64,000 bases of DNA from HGM13006 sp900757695 (GTDB lineage Bacteria > Bacillota > Clostridia > Oscillospirales > Oscillospiraceae). This document shows positions 52,542 to 61,770 of this stretch, one piece after another. Position 1 is the stretch's first letter. Every line of letters starts with the position of its first letter. A model generated the notes under the pieces. That model saw nothing but the letters and a program-made list of their open reading frames with translations, was not told the DNA's origin and made no database searches. A program made the position numbers and the translations under genes. The stretch lies in assembly GCA_959607825.1 (NCBI GenBank), contig CAUHNW010000003.1:124001-188000 (forward strand), given 5' to 3'.

Positions 52542-54215
52542 ATGAAAAAACTAGTGAGTCTGACGCTGGCTATGACCATGTGCGTGAGCCTGCTGGCTGG
52601 CTGCGGGAACAAGGATGCTTCCACAACGGAGACAGCTGCCAGTGCGGCTTCTGCCGGCTCCACAGCTACAGTCGCTGAGCCGGATGTGGGGATTGATACC
52701 ACCAATTACCTGAAGATTCAGGATGACAACCCGGATACCGTAGATCCTCAGGCCACCACGGAATACTACACAGTGGCCATGAACATCTTCGACCGTCTGG
52801 TGGAGGTTAAGGCCAATGGCGACGGTACATCGGAGATCGTTCCCTCTCTGGCGAAGAGCTGGGAGATTTCGGATGACGGCCTGACTTACACCTTCACCCT
52901 GAACGAGGGTGTAAAGTTCAGCAACGGTGCAGACCTGACTTCTTCCGATGTGCTCTACACCATCAAGCGTATGCTGACCTATGAGAAGGCTGTAAACGAT
53001 GATATCTATGATATGATTCAGGGCGCTTCTGATGTAGCCGAGGGCAAGACCGAGGAGCTGGCTGGCTTCAAGGTCATTGATGACTATAACTTCTCCATCA
53101 CGCTGGAGGAGCCTTATGGCGCTTTCCTTGCCTGCCTGACCACACCCGGTGCTTCCATCTTTGATGAAGAGACCACCGAGCAGGCTGCCGACCAGTTTGG
53201 CATTGACCCCGCAGTTACCATTGGTACCGGCCCCTTCACCTTTGCAGCATGGGCGTTCAACTCTGAGCTTGTGCTGTCTGCCAATAAGGACTACTGGGAC
53301 GGCGCACCCGCCTGCGAGGGCCTTGTGCTGAAGGTGATCCCCGACGAGGCAACGGCAAGAATGATGTTTGAGAACGGTGAGCTGGATATTCTGGATATGG
53401 ATAACAACGCTTCTCAGCTGGAGTACTTCCTGAACAACGATGCCTATCAGGATCAGATCGTTTCCGGCCCCCGAGTTGGTGTCTACTATATTTGCCTGAA
53501 TGAAAAGTTTACGGAGCTCAGTGATGCCCGGGTGCGCAAGGCACTCCAGTATTCCATTGACCGGCAGGCGATTCTGGATTCCCTGTATGCGGGTCAGGGG
53601 CAGCTGGAAAACGGCATCTTCCCCCACGGCCTGATTGGCTACAATGCGGATCTGCCTGAGATCCCCTATGATGTAGAACAGGCCAAGGCGCTGCTGGCTA
53701 AGGCCGGATATCCGGACGGCTTTGAAATGGAGCTGTGCTATTCTTCTGACGCCGGCCAGACCACCAAGGACATGCTGGAGATCATCTCCGCTTATTGGGC
53801 TGAGATCGGCGTTACCGCCAAGGTCACGGAGGTAGACGAGGGCAGCTTCTACGATATGCGTGCAGCCGGTGAGATTGAATCTTATACTTCCAGCTGGTCC
53901 GCTGACTTTAACGATCCCGATAACTTCATCTACTCCTTCTTCGGCAATGAGAGCAACATCGAGCGCCGTGGCTTTGGCTATTCCAACACGGAGGCAATTG
54001 CCCGTGTGGCTGCTGCCCGTGCCATTGTGGATGAGGACGAGCGTATTGCAGAATATCAGGATCTGGAAAAGCTCATCATTCAGGAGGATGCTGCTTGGGT
54101 ACCGCTGTTCAGTAAAGAGCACCTGTTTGTGGTGAATCCTGCGGTTTCCGGCTTTAAGGTGTCCTGGAATGGCTGGAGCGGAAACTATTACCGCAACGTC
54201 AGCGTAAGCCGCTAA
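52542..54215 (+). CDS. peptide ABC transporter substrate-binding lipoprotein
   Basis: SBP_bac_5 (DppA/OppA-type) lipoprotein of 557 residues. Lipobox LLAGC with Cys21, then a Ser/Thr/Ala linker. LKIQDDNPDTVDPQATTEYY is the family start and EIVPSLAKSWEISDDGLTYT the signature region. It captures oligopeptides outside the membrane for the permease and ATPase genes that follow. The strong codon bias and the hairpin after the gene fit its higher expression than the permeases. Confidence 0.94.
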   Translation: MKKLVSLTLAMTMCVSLLAGCGNKDASTTETAASAASAGSTATVAEPDVGIDTTNYLKIQDDNPDTVDPQATTEYYTVAMNIFDRLVEVKANGDGTSEIVPSLAKSWEISDDGLTYTFTLNEGVKFSNGADLTSSDVLYTIKRMLTYEKAVNDDIYDMIQGASDVAEGKTEELAGFKVIDDYNFSITLEEPYGAFLACLTTPGASIFDEETTEQAADQFGIDPAVTIGTGPFTFAAWAFNSELVLSANKDYWDGAPACEGLVLKVIPDEATARMMFENGELDILDMDNNASQLEYFLNNDAYQDQIVSGPRVGVYYICLNEKFTELSDARVRKALQYSIDRQAILDSLYAGQGQLENGIFPHGLIGYNADLPEIPYDVEQAKALLAKAGYPDGFEMELCYSSDAGQTTKDMLEIISAYWAEIGVTAKVTEVDEGSFYDMRAAGEIESYTSSWSADFNDPDNFIYSFFGNESNIERRGFGYSNTEAIARVAAARAIVDEDERIAEYQDLEKLIIQEDAAWVPLFSKEHLFVVNPAVSGFKVSWNGWSGNYYRNVSVSR

Positions 54216-54240
54216 AAATTTCAATCCATATCTTCTATGC

Positions 54241-54266
54241 GGAAGGGCGTCAAATGACGCCCTTCC
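54241..54266 (+). terminator. hairpin between binding-protein and permease genes
   Basis: GGAAGGGCGTCA pairs with TGACGCCCTTCC around AA. There is no U-tract, so it is more likely to stabilise the upstream mRNA end or attenuate than to terminate fully. Confidence 0.6.
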
Positions 54267-54381
54267 CGGTGGGTTATCTGGAGATATGTAAACAGCTGGT
54301 AATTTTTCTTGGCGGGATGTCCAGACTGCTTTTGTGAAAAAACAGCGTGGAAATCCCGGCAACAGAAAGGATGAATTCCCC

Positions 54382-55305
54382 GTGGTGAAAAAAATTGTCA
54401 ACCGCATCTTGGTTTCCATTCCTGTGCTCATCGGTGTCATCTTTTTGATTTTCCTGATGCTCAACGTGGTGCCCGGAAACCCCATTGCGGTCATGATGAA
54501 GGAGCATGCAAAAACCGAGGTCATTGAGCGCATGACGGAGTATTACGGTTTGAACGATCCGGTGCTGGTTCAGTTCGGACGGTATCTGGTCAATGTGCTT
54601 CATGGTGATTTCGGCATTTCCTATAAGCTCAACCGGTCTGTCACAACGCTGATCCTTCAGGCGTTTCCATATACCCTGAAGCTGTCGCTGATCGCTGCAT
54701 TGGTGGCTTGGCTCATAGGCATTCCCGCCGGTATTGTTTCGGCGGTGAAGAAGAATTCCATTCTTGACCACCTGTTTATGGGCGTTTCCCTGATGGGCGT
54801 ATCCATGCCGGTGTTCTGGGCTGCGCTGCTGTTCCAGTACATATTTGCCTACAAGCTGGGCTGGTTCCCAGTGTCGGGCACCAACGGATGGACCAGCTAT
54901 GTGCTCCCGTCCATTGTGCTGGGGTGGAGCTCTGCGGGCACCATTGCCCGTCTGACTCGGTCCAATCTGCTGGAAACGCTGGAAGATGACTATATCCGCA
55001 CTGCATGGGCCAAGGGCCTTGGGCAGAGCGGCGTCATTGTCAAGCATGCGTTTAAGAATGCACTGCTGCCGGTGATTACCATGATGGCCATTCAGGTGGC
55101 TTCCCTGCTGTCCGGCGCTGTGATTACGGAGTCGGTATTTGCGATTCCCGGCGTGGGCCGTCTGGCTGTGGATGCTATCTCCAGCCGTGACATGCCGCTG
55201 CTTCAGGGCACTGTTGTATTTACGACCATTCTGATTATTCTGGGCAATTTGCTGGCGGATGTGCTCTACTCTGTCATTGATCCCCGGATTCGTACCGATC
55301 ACTGA
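54382..55305 (+). CDS. peptide ABC transporter permease (DppB type)
   Basis: Membrane permease of 307 residues with about six helices. IPVLIGVIFLIFLMLNVVPG is the typical first helix and loop; the EAA-type motif is IRTAWAKGLGQSGVIVKHAF. It forms the channel with the next gene's product. I prefer the GTG at 54382, behind GAAAGG; an upstream GTG at 54334 would add 16 charged residues. Confidence 0.92.
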   Translation: MVKKIVNRILVSIPVLIGVIFLIFLMLNVVPGNPIAVMMKEHAKTEVIERMTEYYGLNDPVLVQFGRYLVNVLHGDFGISYKLNRSVTTLILQAFPYTLKLSLIAALVAWLIGIPAGIVSAVKKNSILDHLFMGVSLMGVSMPVFWAALLFQYIFAYKLGWFPVSGTNGWTSYVLPSIVLGWSSAGTIARLTRSNLLETLEDDYIRTAWAKGLGQSGVIVKHAFKNALLPVITMMAIQVASLLSGAVITESVFAIPGVGRLAVDAISSRDMPLLQGTVVFTTILIILGNLLADVLYSVIDPRIRTDH

Positions 55306-55321
55306 GAGGAGGGCATCGTCA

Positions 55322-56278
55322 TTGCGGAAATCTGATCAATATGCAGCAAAGAAGGCTGCGGAAGTGGAAAAAGACCCAAAGGACGTGCAGGAGCAGCTCC
55401 ATCAGGAGGAGATTGCGGCACAGCTTGGGGAGGACGATACCGCTTGGGATAAGGTAAAGCGTCTATGTAGAGAAAATAAGCTGGCTGCCATTTCGGCGCT
55501 GGTAATCCTTTTGATCGTGCTGGCTGCCATATTTGCCCCCCTTGTGGCGCCCTATGACCCCGCAAAGCAGGATCTGACCCATCGTCTGGAGGGTATGAGT
55601 CTTCAGCATATCTTCGGCACAGATCAGCTGGGCCGGGACGTACTGAGCCGGATGATTTATGGTGCGAGAATTTCTCTGTGCATCGGCATTTTCCCCACCA
55701 TGATCTCCATGATTTTGGGCACCATTCTGGGCCTGATGTCCGGCTACCTTGGAAAGACCGTCGATTTTATTATCATGCGTTTGGCAGACATTGTGATGGC
55801 ATTTCCGTCACTGCTGCTGGCCATGGTGGTCATGTATACGCTGGGCAGCGGCATTGTCAATATCTTCTTGGCTTTGACGATCGTTTCGTGGGCTGGCACC
55901 GCCCGTGTTGTTCGCTCGCAAACCCTGTCGCTCCGGGAAATGGAGTATGTACAGGCGGCCAAGAGCATGGGCGTTGGCAGCTTTAAGACCATGTTTCGGC
56001 ACATTCTGCCCAACTGTCTGCCCTCTTTGATCGTACTGTTTACATTAAATATTCCCGGTTCCATTCTTTCTGAGTCCAGCCTCAGCTATCTGGGCATCGG
56101 TGCACAGTCTCCGGCCACCAGCTGGGGCCTGATGGTGTCGGAAGGAAAGGACTACCTGTTTACCAATCCCGTTGTGGCCATTGCACCCGGCGTTGCCATT
56201 CTGGTGCTGGCACTGGCGTTCAATTTCCTCGGGGATGGTGTGCGTGATGTGCTGGATCCCTATGGGAAGCAGCAGTAA
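55322..56278 (+). CDS. peptide ABC transporter permease (DppC type)
   Basis: Second permease, 318 residues. A cytoplasmic N-terminal extension of about 60 charged residues precedes the OppC_N helix. HIFGTDQLGRDVLSRMIYGA is the DppC signature and YVQAAKSMGVGSFKTMFRHI the EAA motif. The start is a TTG ten bases after GAGGAGGG. It lies 16 bases after the first permease and 11 before the ATPase gene. Confidence 0.92.
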   Translation: MRKSDQYAAKKAAEVEKDPKDVQEQLHQEEIAAQLGEDDTAWDKVKRLCRENKLAAISALVILLIVLAAIFAPLVAPYDPAKQDLTHRLEGMSLQHIFGTDQLGRDVLSRMIYGARISLCIGIFPTMISMILGTILGLMSGYLGKTVDFIIMRLADIVMAFPSLLLAMVVMYTLGSGIVNIFLALTIVSWAGTARVVRSQTLSLREMEYVQAAKSMGVGSFKTMFRHILPNCLPSLIVLFTLNIPGSILSESSLSYLGIGAQSPATSWGLMVSEGKDYLFTNPVVAIAPGVAILVLALAFNFLGDGVRDVLDPYGKQQ

Positions 56279-56289
56279 GGAGGCGGAGC

Positions 56290-57276
56290 ATGGAATATAC
56301 ACTTCAAATTCAACACCTGAAAACCCAGTTCCAGACCTCCAAGGGCATTTCACCGGTGGTAGACGATGTTACCATCGATATCCCCAAGGGGAAGATCGTT
56401 GGACTGGTAGGGGAGAGCGGCTGCGGCAAGAGTATGACTGCCATGAGTGTCATGCAGTTGGTGAAGAAGCCCGGTAAGATCGTGGACGGCAAGGTCATGC
56501 TTATGGGCCGAAATCTGCTGGAAGCCTCCGAGAAGGAAATGCGGAATGTCCGGGGCAACGAGATCTCCATGATTTTTCAGGAGCCTATGACCTCCCTGAA
56601 CCCGGTGTACACCGTAGGAAAGCAGGTACGGGAGGCAATCCTGCTGCATCAGAACCTCAGCAAAGAAGAGGCGAAGAACAAGGTTATCGATATCTTCCGA
56701 AAGATTGGGATCCCCGAGCCGGAAAAGCGCTACAATTCCTATCCTCATCAGCTTTCCGGCGGCCTCCGGCAGCGTGTGATGATCGGTATGGCGATGGTAT
56801 GTGAGCCGGAGCTGCTGATTGCAGACGAACCGACCACTGCGTTGGATGTGACCATTGAGGCCCAGATCCTGAAGCTTATGAAGAAGCTTCGGGATGATAA
56901 CGGAACTTCTATTTTAATGATTACCCACAATATGGGCGTTGTGGCGCAGATGTGCGATATGGTATACGTCATGTATGCCGGTAAAGTTATGGAGCAGGCA
57001 GAAACCTTTGAACTGTTCCGAAACACCTGCCATCCCTATACGGAGGGCCTCTTGAAGTCCATTCCCAGAATGGATAATCAGGTGGATCGGCTCTACAGCA
57101 TTCGAGGCGTTGTCCCCAACCTGCTGCATCTGCCCAAGGGCTGCAGCTTCTGTACCCGCTGTGATTACGCCACAGAGCGCTGCCGTCAGGAACGGCCGGA
57201 GCTTTATCCGGTGGGAGAGGGCCATATGGTTCGCTGCTTCCGCTATGAGAAGGGGGGGGACGGACATGGAGAATAA
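56290..57276 (+). CDS. peptide ABC transporter ATPase (DppD type)
   Basis: ATPase of 328 residues. Walker A GESGCGKS, signature LSGGLRQRVMIG, Walker B LLIADEPTTALDV, and a C-terminal oligopeptide-transporter tail with the Cys cluster CSFCTRCDYATERC that binds an Fe-S cluster in DppD-type proteins. It overlaps the next gene by 11 bases. Confidence 0.94.
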   Translation: MEYTLQIQHLKTQFQTSKGISPVVDDVTIDIPKGKIVGLVGESGCGKSMTAMSVMQLVKKPGKIVDGKVMLMGRNLLEASEKEMRNVRGNEISMIFQEPMTSLNPVYTVGKQVREAILLHQNLSKEEAKNKVIDIFRKIGIPEPEKRYNSYPHQLSGGLRQRVMIGMAMVCEPELLIADEPTTALDVTIEAQILKLMKKLRDDNGTSILMITHNMGVVAQMCDMVYVMYAGKVMEQAETFELFRNTCHPYTEGLLKSIPRMDNQVDRLYSIRGVVPNLLHLPKGCSFCTRCDYATERCRQERPELYPVGEGHMVRCFRYEKGGDGHGE

Positions 57277-58240
57277 AGTTCTCGTAGATGTAAAGCATCT
57301 TGTGAAGGAATTTCCGGTGTCCGGTTCCGGCAAGGGTGTTGTTCATGCGGTCTCTGACGTGAGCTTTCAGATTTATGAAGGCGAGACCCTCGCTCTGGTG
57401 GGCGAGAGCGGCTGCGGTAAGAGTACCCTTGGTCGGCTGCTGCTCCGACTGCTGGAACCTACCTCCGGTGAGGTGGATTTTGACGGCACCAATGTTGGAA
57501 AGCTCAAGGGGAAAGAGCTGCGGAATTTTCGGAAGGAAATGCAGATCATTTTTCAGGACCCCTATGCATCGCTGAATCCAAGAATGAATGTGGAGCAGAT
57601 CATTTCCGAGCCTCTTGTGACTCATAAAATCTGTGCCAACAAAATGGAGACCCGCCACCGGGTGGTGGAGCTGATGCAGGAGGTCGGCATTCCGGTGGAG
57701 TTCATCCGCCGCTATCCCCATCAGTTCTCCGGTGGCCAACGGCAGCGAATCGGCATCGCCCGGGCGCTGGCACTTCGGCCCCGCTTGATCGTCTGCGATG
57801 AGCCGGTTTCTGCACTGGACGTGTCCATTCAGTCTCAGGTCCTCAACCTGCTGGATGATCTTCAGGAACAGTATCACCTGACCTACCTTTTTATCTCCCA
57901 TGACCTCAGTGTGGTTCGGCATATTTCGGATCGTGTGGCAGTGATGTTCCTGGGCTGTATCTGCGAGATCGGTTCTACCCAGGAGATTTATGAGCAGCCC
58001 ATGCATCCCTATACCAAGTTCCTGCTGGACTCTGTCCCTCAGCCGGATCCCACGCAGCGGGATGACGGAAAGGAACTGCTGGCCGGGGAGATCCCCAGCC
58101 CGGTCAATCCCCCCTCCGGCTGCCGCTTCCGCACTCGCTGCCCCTATGCCACAGACCGCTGTGCCCAGGAGGTACCCGAGCTAAAGACCTATGGTGACCG
58201 GCATGTGGCTTGCCACTATCCATTGAATATCAACGGATGA
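57266..58240 (+). CDS. peptide ABC transporter ATPase (DppF type)
   Basis: Second ATPase of 324 residues. Walker A GESGCGKST, signature FSGGQRQRIGIA, Walker B LIVCDEPVSALDVS; the tail has the CRFRTRCPYATDRC cluster. The start is the ATG at 57266 inside the end of the previous gene, after a run of G; a longer frame upstream is not used. It completes a five-gene peptide importer. Confidence 0.94.
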   Translation: MENKVLVDVKHLVKEFPVSGSGKGVVHAVSDVSFQIYEGETLALVGESGCGKSTLGRLLLRLLEPTSGEVDFDGTNVGKLKGKELRNFRKEMQIIFQDPYASLNPRMNVEQIISEPLVTHKICANKMETRHRVVELMQEVGIPVEFIRRYPHQFSGGQRQRIGIARALALRPRLIVCDEPVSALDVSIQSQVLNLLDDLQEQYHLTYLFISHDLSVVRHISDRVAVMFLGCICEIGSTQEIYEQPMHPYTKFLLDSVPQPDPTQRDDGKELLAGEIPSPVNPPSGCRFRTRCPYATDRCAQEVPELKTYGDRHVACHYPLNING

Positions 58241-58251
58241 GCCATAAAAAG

Positions 58252-58279
58252 CACCCGCCGCAGAATGCGGCGGGTGTTT
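58252..58279 (+). terminator. terminator of the peptide importer operon
   Basis: CACCCGCCGCA pairs with TGCGGCGGGTG (58266-58276) around GAA, followed by TTT. Confidence 0.75.
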
Positions 58280-58321
58280 GAGACTGTAAAAGAATCATTA
58301 TATGCAGACAGGAGCGATTGT

Positions 58322-58846
58322 ATGAGCAGGATAACTCTGCGGCTGGCCAAAGCCGAGGATGTATCTGCGATCATGGAGATCATGCACCGGGCCCATGAGG
58401 CCATGGCGGATCCTTCCGCCTATATCACCGACAGCGCCGAGTATGTATCCCACTATACACAGCAGGACGGCTTTGTACTGCTGGCAGTGGACGGGGAGAA
58501 GCCGGTTGGCTTTTTTATGGCAGCAGCACCGGGGCTGCGGGAGAATAATCTTGGCCACTATCTCGGGTTTACGCCGCAGGAGCTGAAGGGTACCTTGATG
58601 ATGGATTCCGCAGCCGTTCTGCCGGACTATCAGGGCTTGGGCATTATGGGAATGATGTTTGCACGGGCTGTGGAGATGGGGGCTGAGAAATACACCTATC
58701 TGTTAGGAACCGTGGCACCGGAGAATGCACCCAGCTTCCGGAATTTTGAGAAAAACGGCTTTACGCTGTGTAAAAACATTACAAAGCCCGGAGGACAGGT
58801 CCGCTGCTTGATGGGGAAAGGAACTCTTCCAGACCATACACGGTGA
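58322..58846 (+). CDS. GNAT-family N-acetyltransferase
   Basis: Acetyltransferase of 174 residues with a GNAT fold. The acetyl-CoA motif A is VLPDYQGLGIMGMMF, followed by NAPSFRNFEKNGF (motif B). It may acetylate an amine such as a peptide N-terminus or amino acid; the substrate is inference from the neighbourhood. The start is the ATG at 58322 behind AGGAG. Its last 68 bases overlap the convergent P1 peptidase gene. Confidence 0.86.
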   Translation: MSRITLRLAKAEDVSAIMEIMHRAHEAMADPSAYITDSAEYVSHYTQQDGFVLLAVDGEKPVGFFMAAAPGLRENNLGHYLGFTPQELKGTLMMDSAAVLPDYQGLGIMGMMFARAVEMGAEKYTYLLGTVAPENAPSFRNFEKNGFTLCKNITKPGGQVRCLMGKGTLPDHTR

Positions 58847-59849
58847 GATCCTGATACCCGGTGACGGTATGGGCGGCGGCAAGGGAATTCAGCACGGCTT
58901 CCTCTGTGGCTTCGGCAGCGGCACGGAAGGGAATATCCAGCATATCCTCCCGCAGAATTGAGAGTGGAAGCGTGCTGGGGCCCTCCATGGGAATCCGGTT
59001 GGCGGTGGTGAAGCCGATCATCACCTCGCCGCTGCCGTGCCCCAGATAAGATCCCGTCCGGGCAAGTCCCACCCCGCAGCGTCGGATGATCCGCCGGAGC
59101 TGCCGGGAGGAAACGGGAAGATCGGTTGCAAGGATCATCACAATGGAGCCTGCGTCCACCTTGGTGGGCGCATATTTTTTCCGTTCCAGCAGCGGGAGAA
59201 TTTCTGCACCGATGGCCCTGCCGCAGATGGTGAGGTCCTCTGTGGAGCCAAAGTTGGACTGTACCAGAACCCCGAGGGTATAGTCGTTTCCGTCTATGGA
59301 GCATACCCGGGATGCGGTGCCGATGCCGCCCTTGAGACCAAAGCAGATGGTCCCGGCGCCGGCACCCACAGCACCTTCCGGTACAGTCTGGGAAGCGGAA
59401 GCTATGGCGGCATACACATCCTGCTGATGTACGGGACGGAGCGCAATATGGCTCAGGCGTCCATCGTTGCATTCGCCAACCACGGGGTTTAGGGAACGGA
59501 TGGCAATGCCATCCCGCTGGCACTGCTCCAGCGTATAGCTGACCAGTGCGTCAGAGACCAGACCCACGTTCAGTGTACCGGTTAGTGCAATGGGCGTCTC
59601 CAGTGTGCCAAGCTCTTCAATCTGCATGAGACCGCAGGTCTTTCCAAACCCATTGTGGACATAGCAGGCGGCGGTAAGCTTATTGGAAAAAAGATTGCCG
59701 GATGCGGGAATGACTACCGTAACACCGGTATGCAGGTCTCCCTCTGCGTGGGTGGTTTGACCCACGGTGACACCGGGAACATCGGTGATGGAATTCCCGG
59801 GACCGGGCGTCATGGTGCCCGGCAGAAAGCCAAAATCACGGATGCGCAT
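58779..59849 (-). CDS. P1 family peptidase (DmpA-like aminopeptidase)
   Basis: N-terminal-nucleophile aminopeptidase of 356 residues that would self-cleave into two chains. Family marks: PGPGNSITDVPGVTVGQTT, the LNVGLVSDALV region, GAGAGTICFGLKGGIGTASR, and the conserved-type GVLVQSNFGS. Members remove N-terminal D- or L-amino acids or beta-amino acids. It lies one base after the C26 hydrolase gene in a minus-strand pair, start ATG 59849 with GGGGAAG upstream. It overlaps the end of the GNAT gene tail to tail. Confidence 0.88.
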   Translation of the reverse strand: MRIRDFGFLPGTMTPGPGNSITDVPGVTVGQTTHAEGDLHTGVTVVIPASGNLFSNKLTAACYVHNGFGKTCGLMQIEELGTLETPIALTGTLNVGLVSDALVSYTLEQCQRDGIAIRSLNPVVGECNDGRLSHIALRPVHQQDVYAAIASASQTVPEGAVGAGAGTICFGLKGGIGTASRVCSIDGNDYTLGVLVQSNFGSTEDLTICGRAIGAEILPLLERKKYAPTKVDAGSIVMILATDLPVSSRQLRRIIRRCGVGLARTGSYLGHGSGEVMIGFTTANRIPMEGPSTLPLSILREDMLDIPFRAAAEATEEAVLNSLAAAHTVTGYQDLTVYGLEEFLSPSSSGPVLRAL

Positions 59850-59850
59850 A

Positions 59851-60513
59851 TCAGTATACCATTTCTTCCCCACGGATGACCTTGAGAAAATAGTCAAAGA
59901 TGGGGAGCCCGTCTACGGTATCTGCCCGGCGATGGGAGAGGCACATGCGCTCTGGATGCCACTGAAGACCGATGATGGGCCGGGTGTCGTGGATCATTGC
60001 CTCCAATACGCCGTCTGGGGCCCATTGGATGGCATGGAATCCATCCACCGGTGTGATCACGGCCTGATGGTGTGCACTGTTGATGGGAAATTCTGTGCCG
60101 TATAGCTTGGCAAGAAAGCAGTCCGGCAGGCAGCGGCTTTCGTGGGCCTGATCGGCCTGAATCCACTGGTGAGTCTCAAATTCCGGAATGTTTTGGCTGA
60201 TTTTTCCGCCAAAGGCCACGTTGATGAGCTGGTGCCCTTTACAGACACCCAGAATGGGCTTGTCTGCTTCCAGAAAAAGCTGGAGAATTTCCAGCTGACG
60301 GCGGTCCCGTTCCGGTTCGATCTTTCGGCTGCCGTTGATCTCTTCTCCAAACAGGGCCGGATCGATGTCGGCGCCGCCCGGGAGCACCAGAGCGTCATAG
60401 GCGCTGAAATCCGTTTCTTCCAATACGTCTCTGGCGCTGGCGCCCAGCGCATCAAAGGCGGCGACAAAGTTGGCGGCACCCTCGGGGGAGCCGGCGATGG
60501 CGATATGCAGCAT
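59851..60513 (-). CDS. gamma-glutamyl-gamma-aminobutyrate hydrolase family (peptidase C26)
   Basis: Class I glutamine-amidotransferase-like hydrolase of 220 residues. Nucleophile Cys91 is in GVCKGHQ, and the His-Glu pair is in LQWHPERM. LPGGADIDPALFGE is typical of PuuD-like enzymes that cleave gamma-glutamyl bonds. It is translated just before the P1 peptidase gene. The leader of about 135 bases has a clear promoter. Confidence 0.9.
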   Translation of the reverse strand: MLHIAIAGSPEGAANFVAAFDALGASARDVLEETDFSAYDALVLPGGADIDPALFGEEINGSRKIEPERDRRQLEILQLFLEADKPILGVCKGHQLINVAFGGKISQNIPEFETHQWIQADQAHESRCLPDCFLAKLYGTEFPINSAHHQAVITPVDGFHAIQWAPDGVLEAMIHDTRPIIGLQWHPERMCLSHRRADTVDGLPIFDYFLKVIRGEEMVY

Positions 60514-60654
60514 TCGGATTACCTGCTTTCTTCTAAATAATGGATCGTTTGTGGTAGTTGCGATATTGACAAGGAATTGCTTATTGAATTAATACGGTCT
60601 AAACGAAGCCAAAGCCTTGCTCCATAAAAGAGCAGCAACGCATCGGCAGACATT

Positions 60655-60683
60655 ATTATAGCGAACCGGCAGAATGGTTGCAA
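60655..60683 (-). promoter_or_regulatory. sigma-A promoter of the C26/P1 peptidase unit
   Basis: On the minus strand TTGCAA (60683-60678), 17 bases, TATAAT (60660-60655). It gives a leader of about 135 bases. Confidence 0.7.
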
Positions 60684-60735
60684 GACAAAATAGAATCAAA
60701 GGGGAAATACTGTGGCGAATTGTGCGGTATTGCCC

Positions 60736-60764
60736 TTGATTTTCAGGGGATTATCCCGTAAACT
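60736..60764 (+). promoter_or_regulatory. promoter of the dipeptidase unit
   Basis: TTGATT, 17 bases, TAAACT (60759-60764), 38 bases before the dipeptidase start. Confidence 0.6.
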
Positions 60765-60801
60765 CTAAGGTGAATCAAAAGAAAGAAAAGAGGCTGTTTC
60801 T

Positions 60802-61770
60802 ATGAAGGTCGTAGACATGCACTGTGATACCATTGGAGAGCTTTGGAAGGCCGAAAAGGCCGGAAATCCCATTTCCCTTGCAAAGAATACTCTCCATATA
60901 GATCTCGAAAAAATGCAGAAGGGGGATTACCTGCTGCAAAACTTTGCGATGTTTGTTTTCCTCGGACGGGAAAAGGATCCGCTGGTAAACGTCTTGGAAA
61001 TGATCGATGTATACCGCCGGGCCATGGCGGAGAATGCAGGCGTGATCGCTCCGGTGCTCCGTTATGAAGATATTGAGAAAAACAGCAAGGCCGGAAAGAT
61101 GTCCGGCATGCTGACCATTGAAGAGGGGGCTGTACTGAAGGGAAATCCCTATGTGGTGCGGAGCCTCTACCAGCTGGGCGTTCGGATGCTGACACTGACT
61201 TGGAACTTTGAAAACGAAATTGGCTACCCCAATACCATTGTAAAGGCCAAGGACTATGATCCCTCCAAAAACTATGGTTTGAAGCCTGAGGGCATTGAGA
61301 TCGTAAGAGAGATGAACCGGGTGGGCATGATCGTTGACGTGAGTCATTTGAACGATGATGGTTTCTGGGACGTGGTAAAATACTGTGATGGGCCGTTCGT
61401 AGCATCTCATTCCAATGCGCGGGCTGTATGCGATCATACCAGAAATATGACCGATGATATGATCCGGGCGCTGGCAGACAAGGGCGGCGTTATGGGACTG
61501 AACTTCTGCGGAGATTTCCTGAATCCTGATGGAAAGAGCCGTGTTGCGGATATGGTTCGTCATGCAAAGCACATTGTGAATGTGGGCGGCATTGACGTTC
61601 TGGGACTGGGCACCGACTATGACGGCATTGACGGTGATCTGGAACTGGATCACTGCGACAAAATGCAGCTGCTGGCACAGGAAATGGAGCGTCAGGGCTT
61701 CAAGACCTCGGAGATCGAGGCAATTTTCCATGGCAACGTGCTGCGGCTTTATAAGGAGGTGCTGAAATGA
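60802..61770 (+). CDS. M19-family dipeptidase
   Basis: Membrane-dipeptidase (renal dipeptidase) family enzyme of 322 residues, without a signal peptide here. Metal ligands: HCD with His7 and Asp9, the bridging Glu in LTIEEGAVL, His in VDVSHLND and the following SHSNARAVCDHTRN. M19 enzymes hydrolyse dipeptides, many with a C-terminal D-amino acid, and some open beta-lactams. It overlaps the serine hydrolase gene by ATGA. Confidence 0.92.
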   Translation: MKVVDMHCDTIGELWKAEKAGNPISLAKNTLHIDLEKMQKGDYLLQNFAMFVFLGREKDPLVNVLEMIDVYRRAMAENAGVIAPVLRYEDIEKNSKAGKMSGMLTIEEGAVLKGNPYVVRSLYQLGVRMLTLTWNFENEIGYPNTIVKAKDYDPSKNYGLKPEGIEIVREMNRVGMIVDVSHLNDDGFWDVVKYCDGPFVASHSNARAVCDHTRNMTDDMIRALADKGGVMGLNFCGDFLNPDGKSRVADMVRHAKHIVNVGGIDVLGLGTDYDGIDGDLELDHCDKMQLLAQEMERQGFKTSEIEAIFHGNVLRLYKEVLK

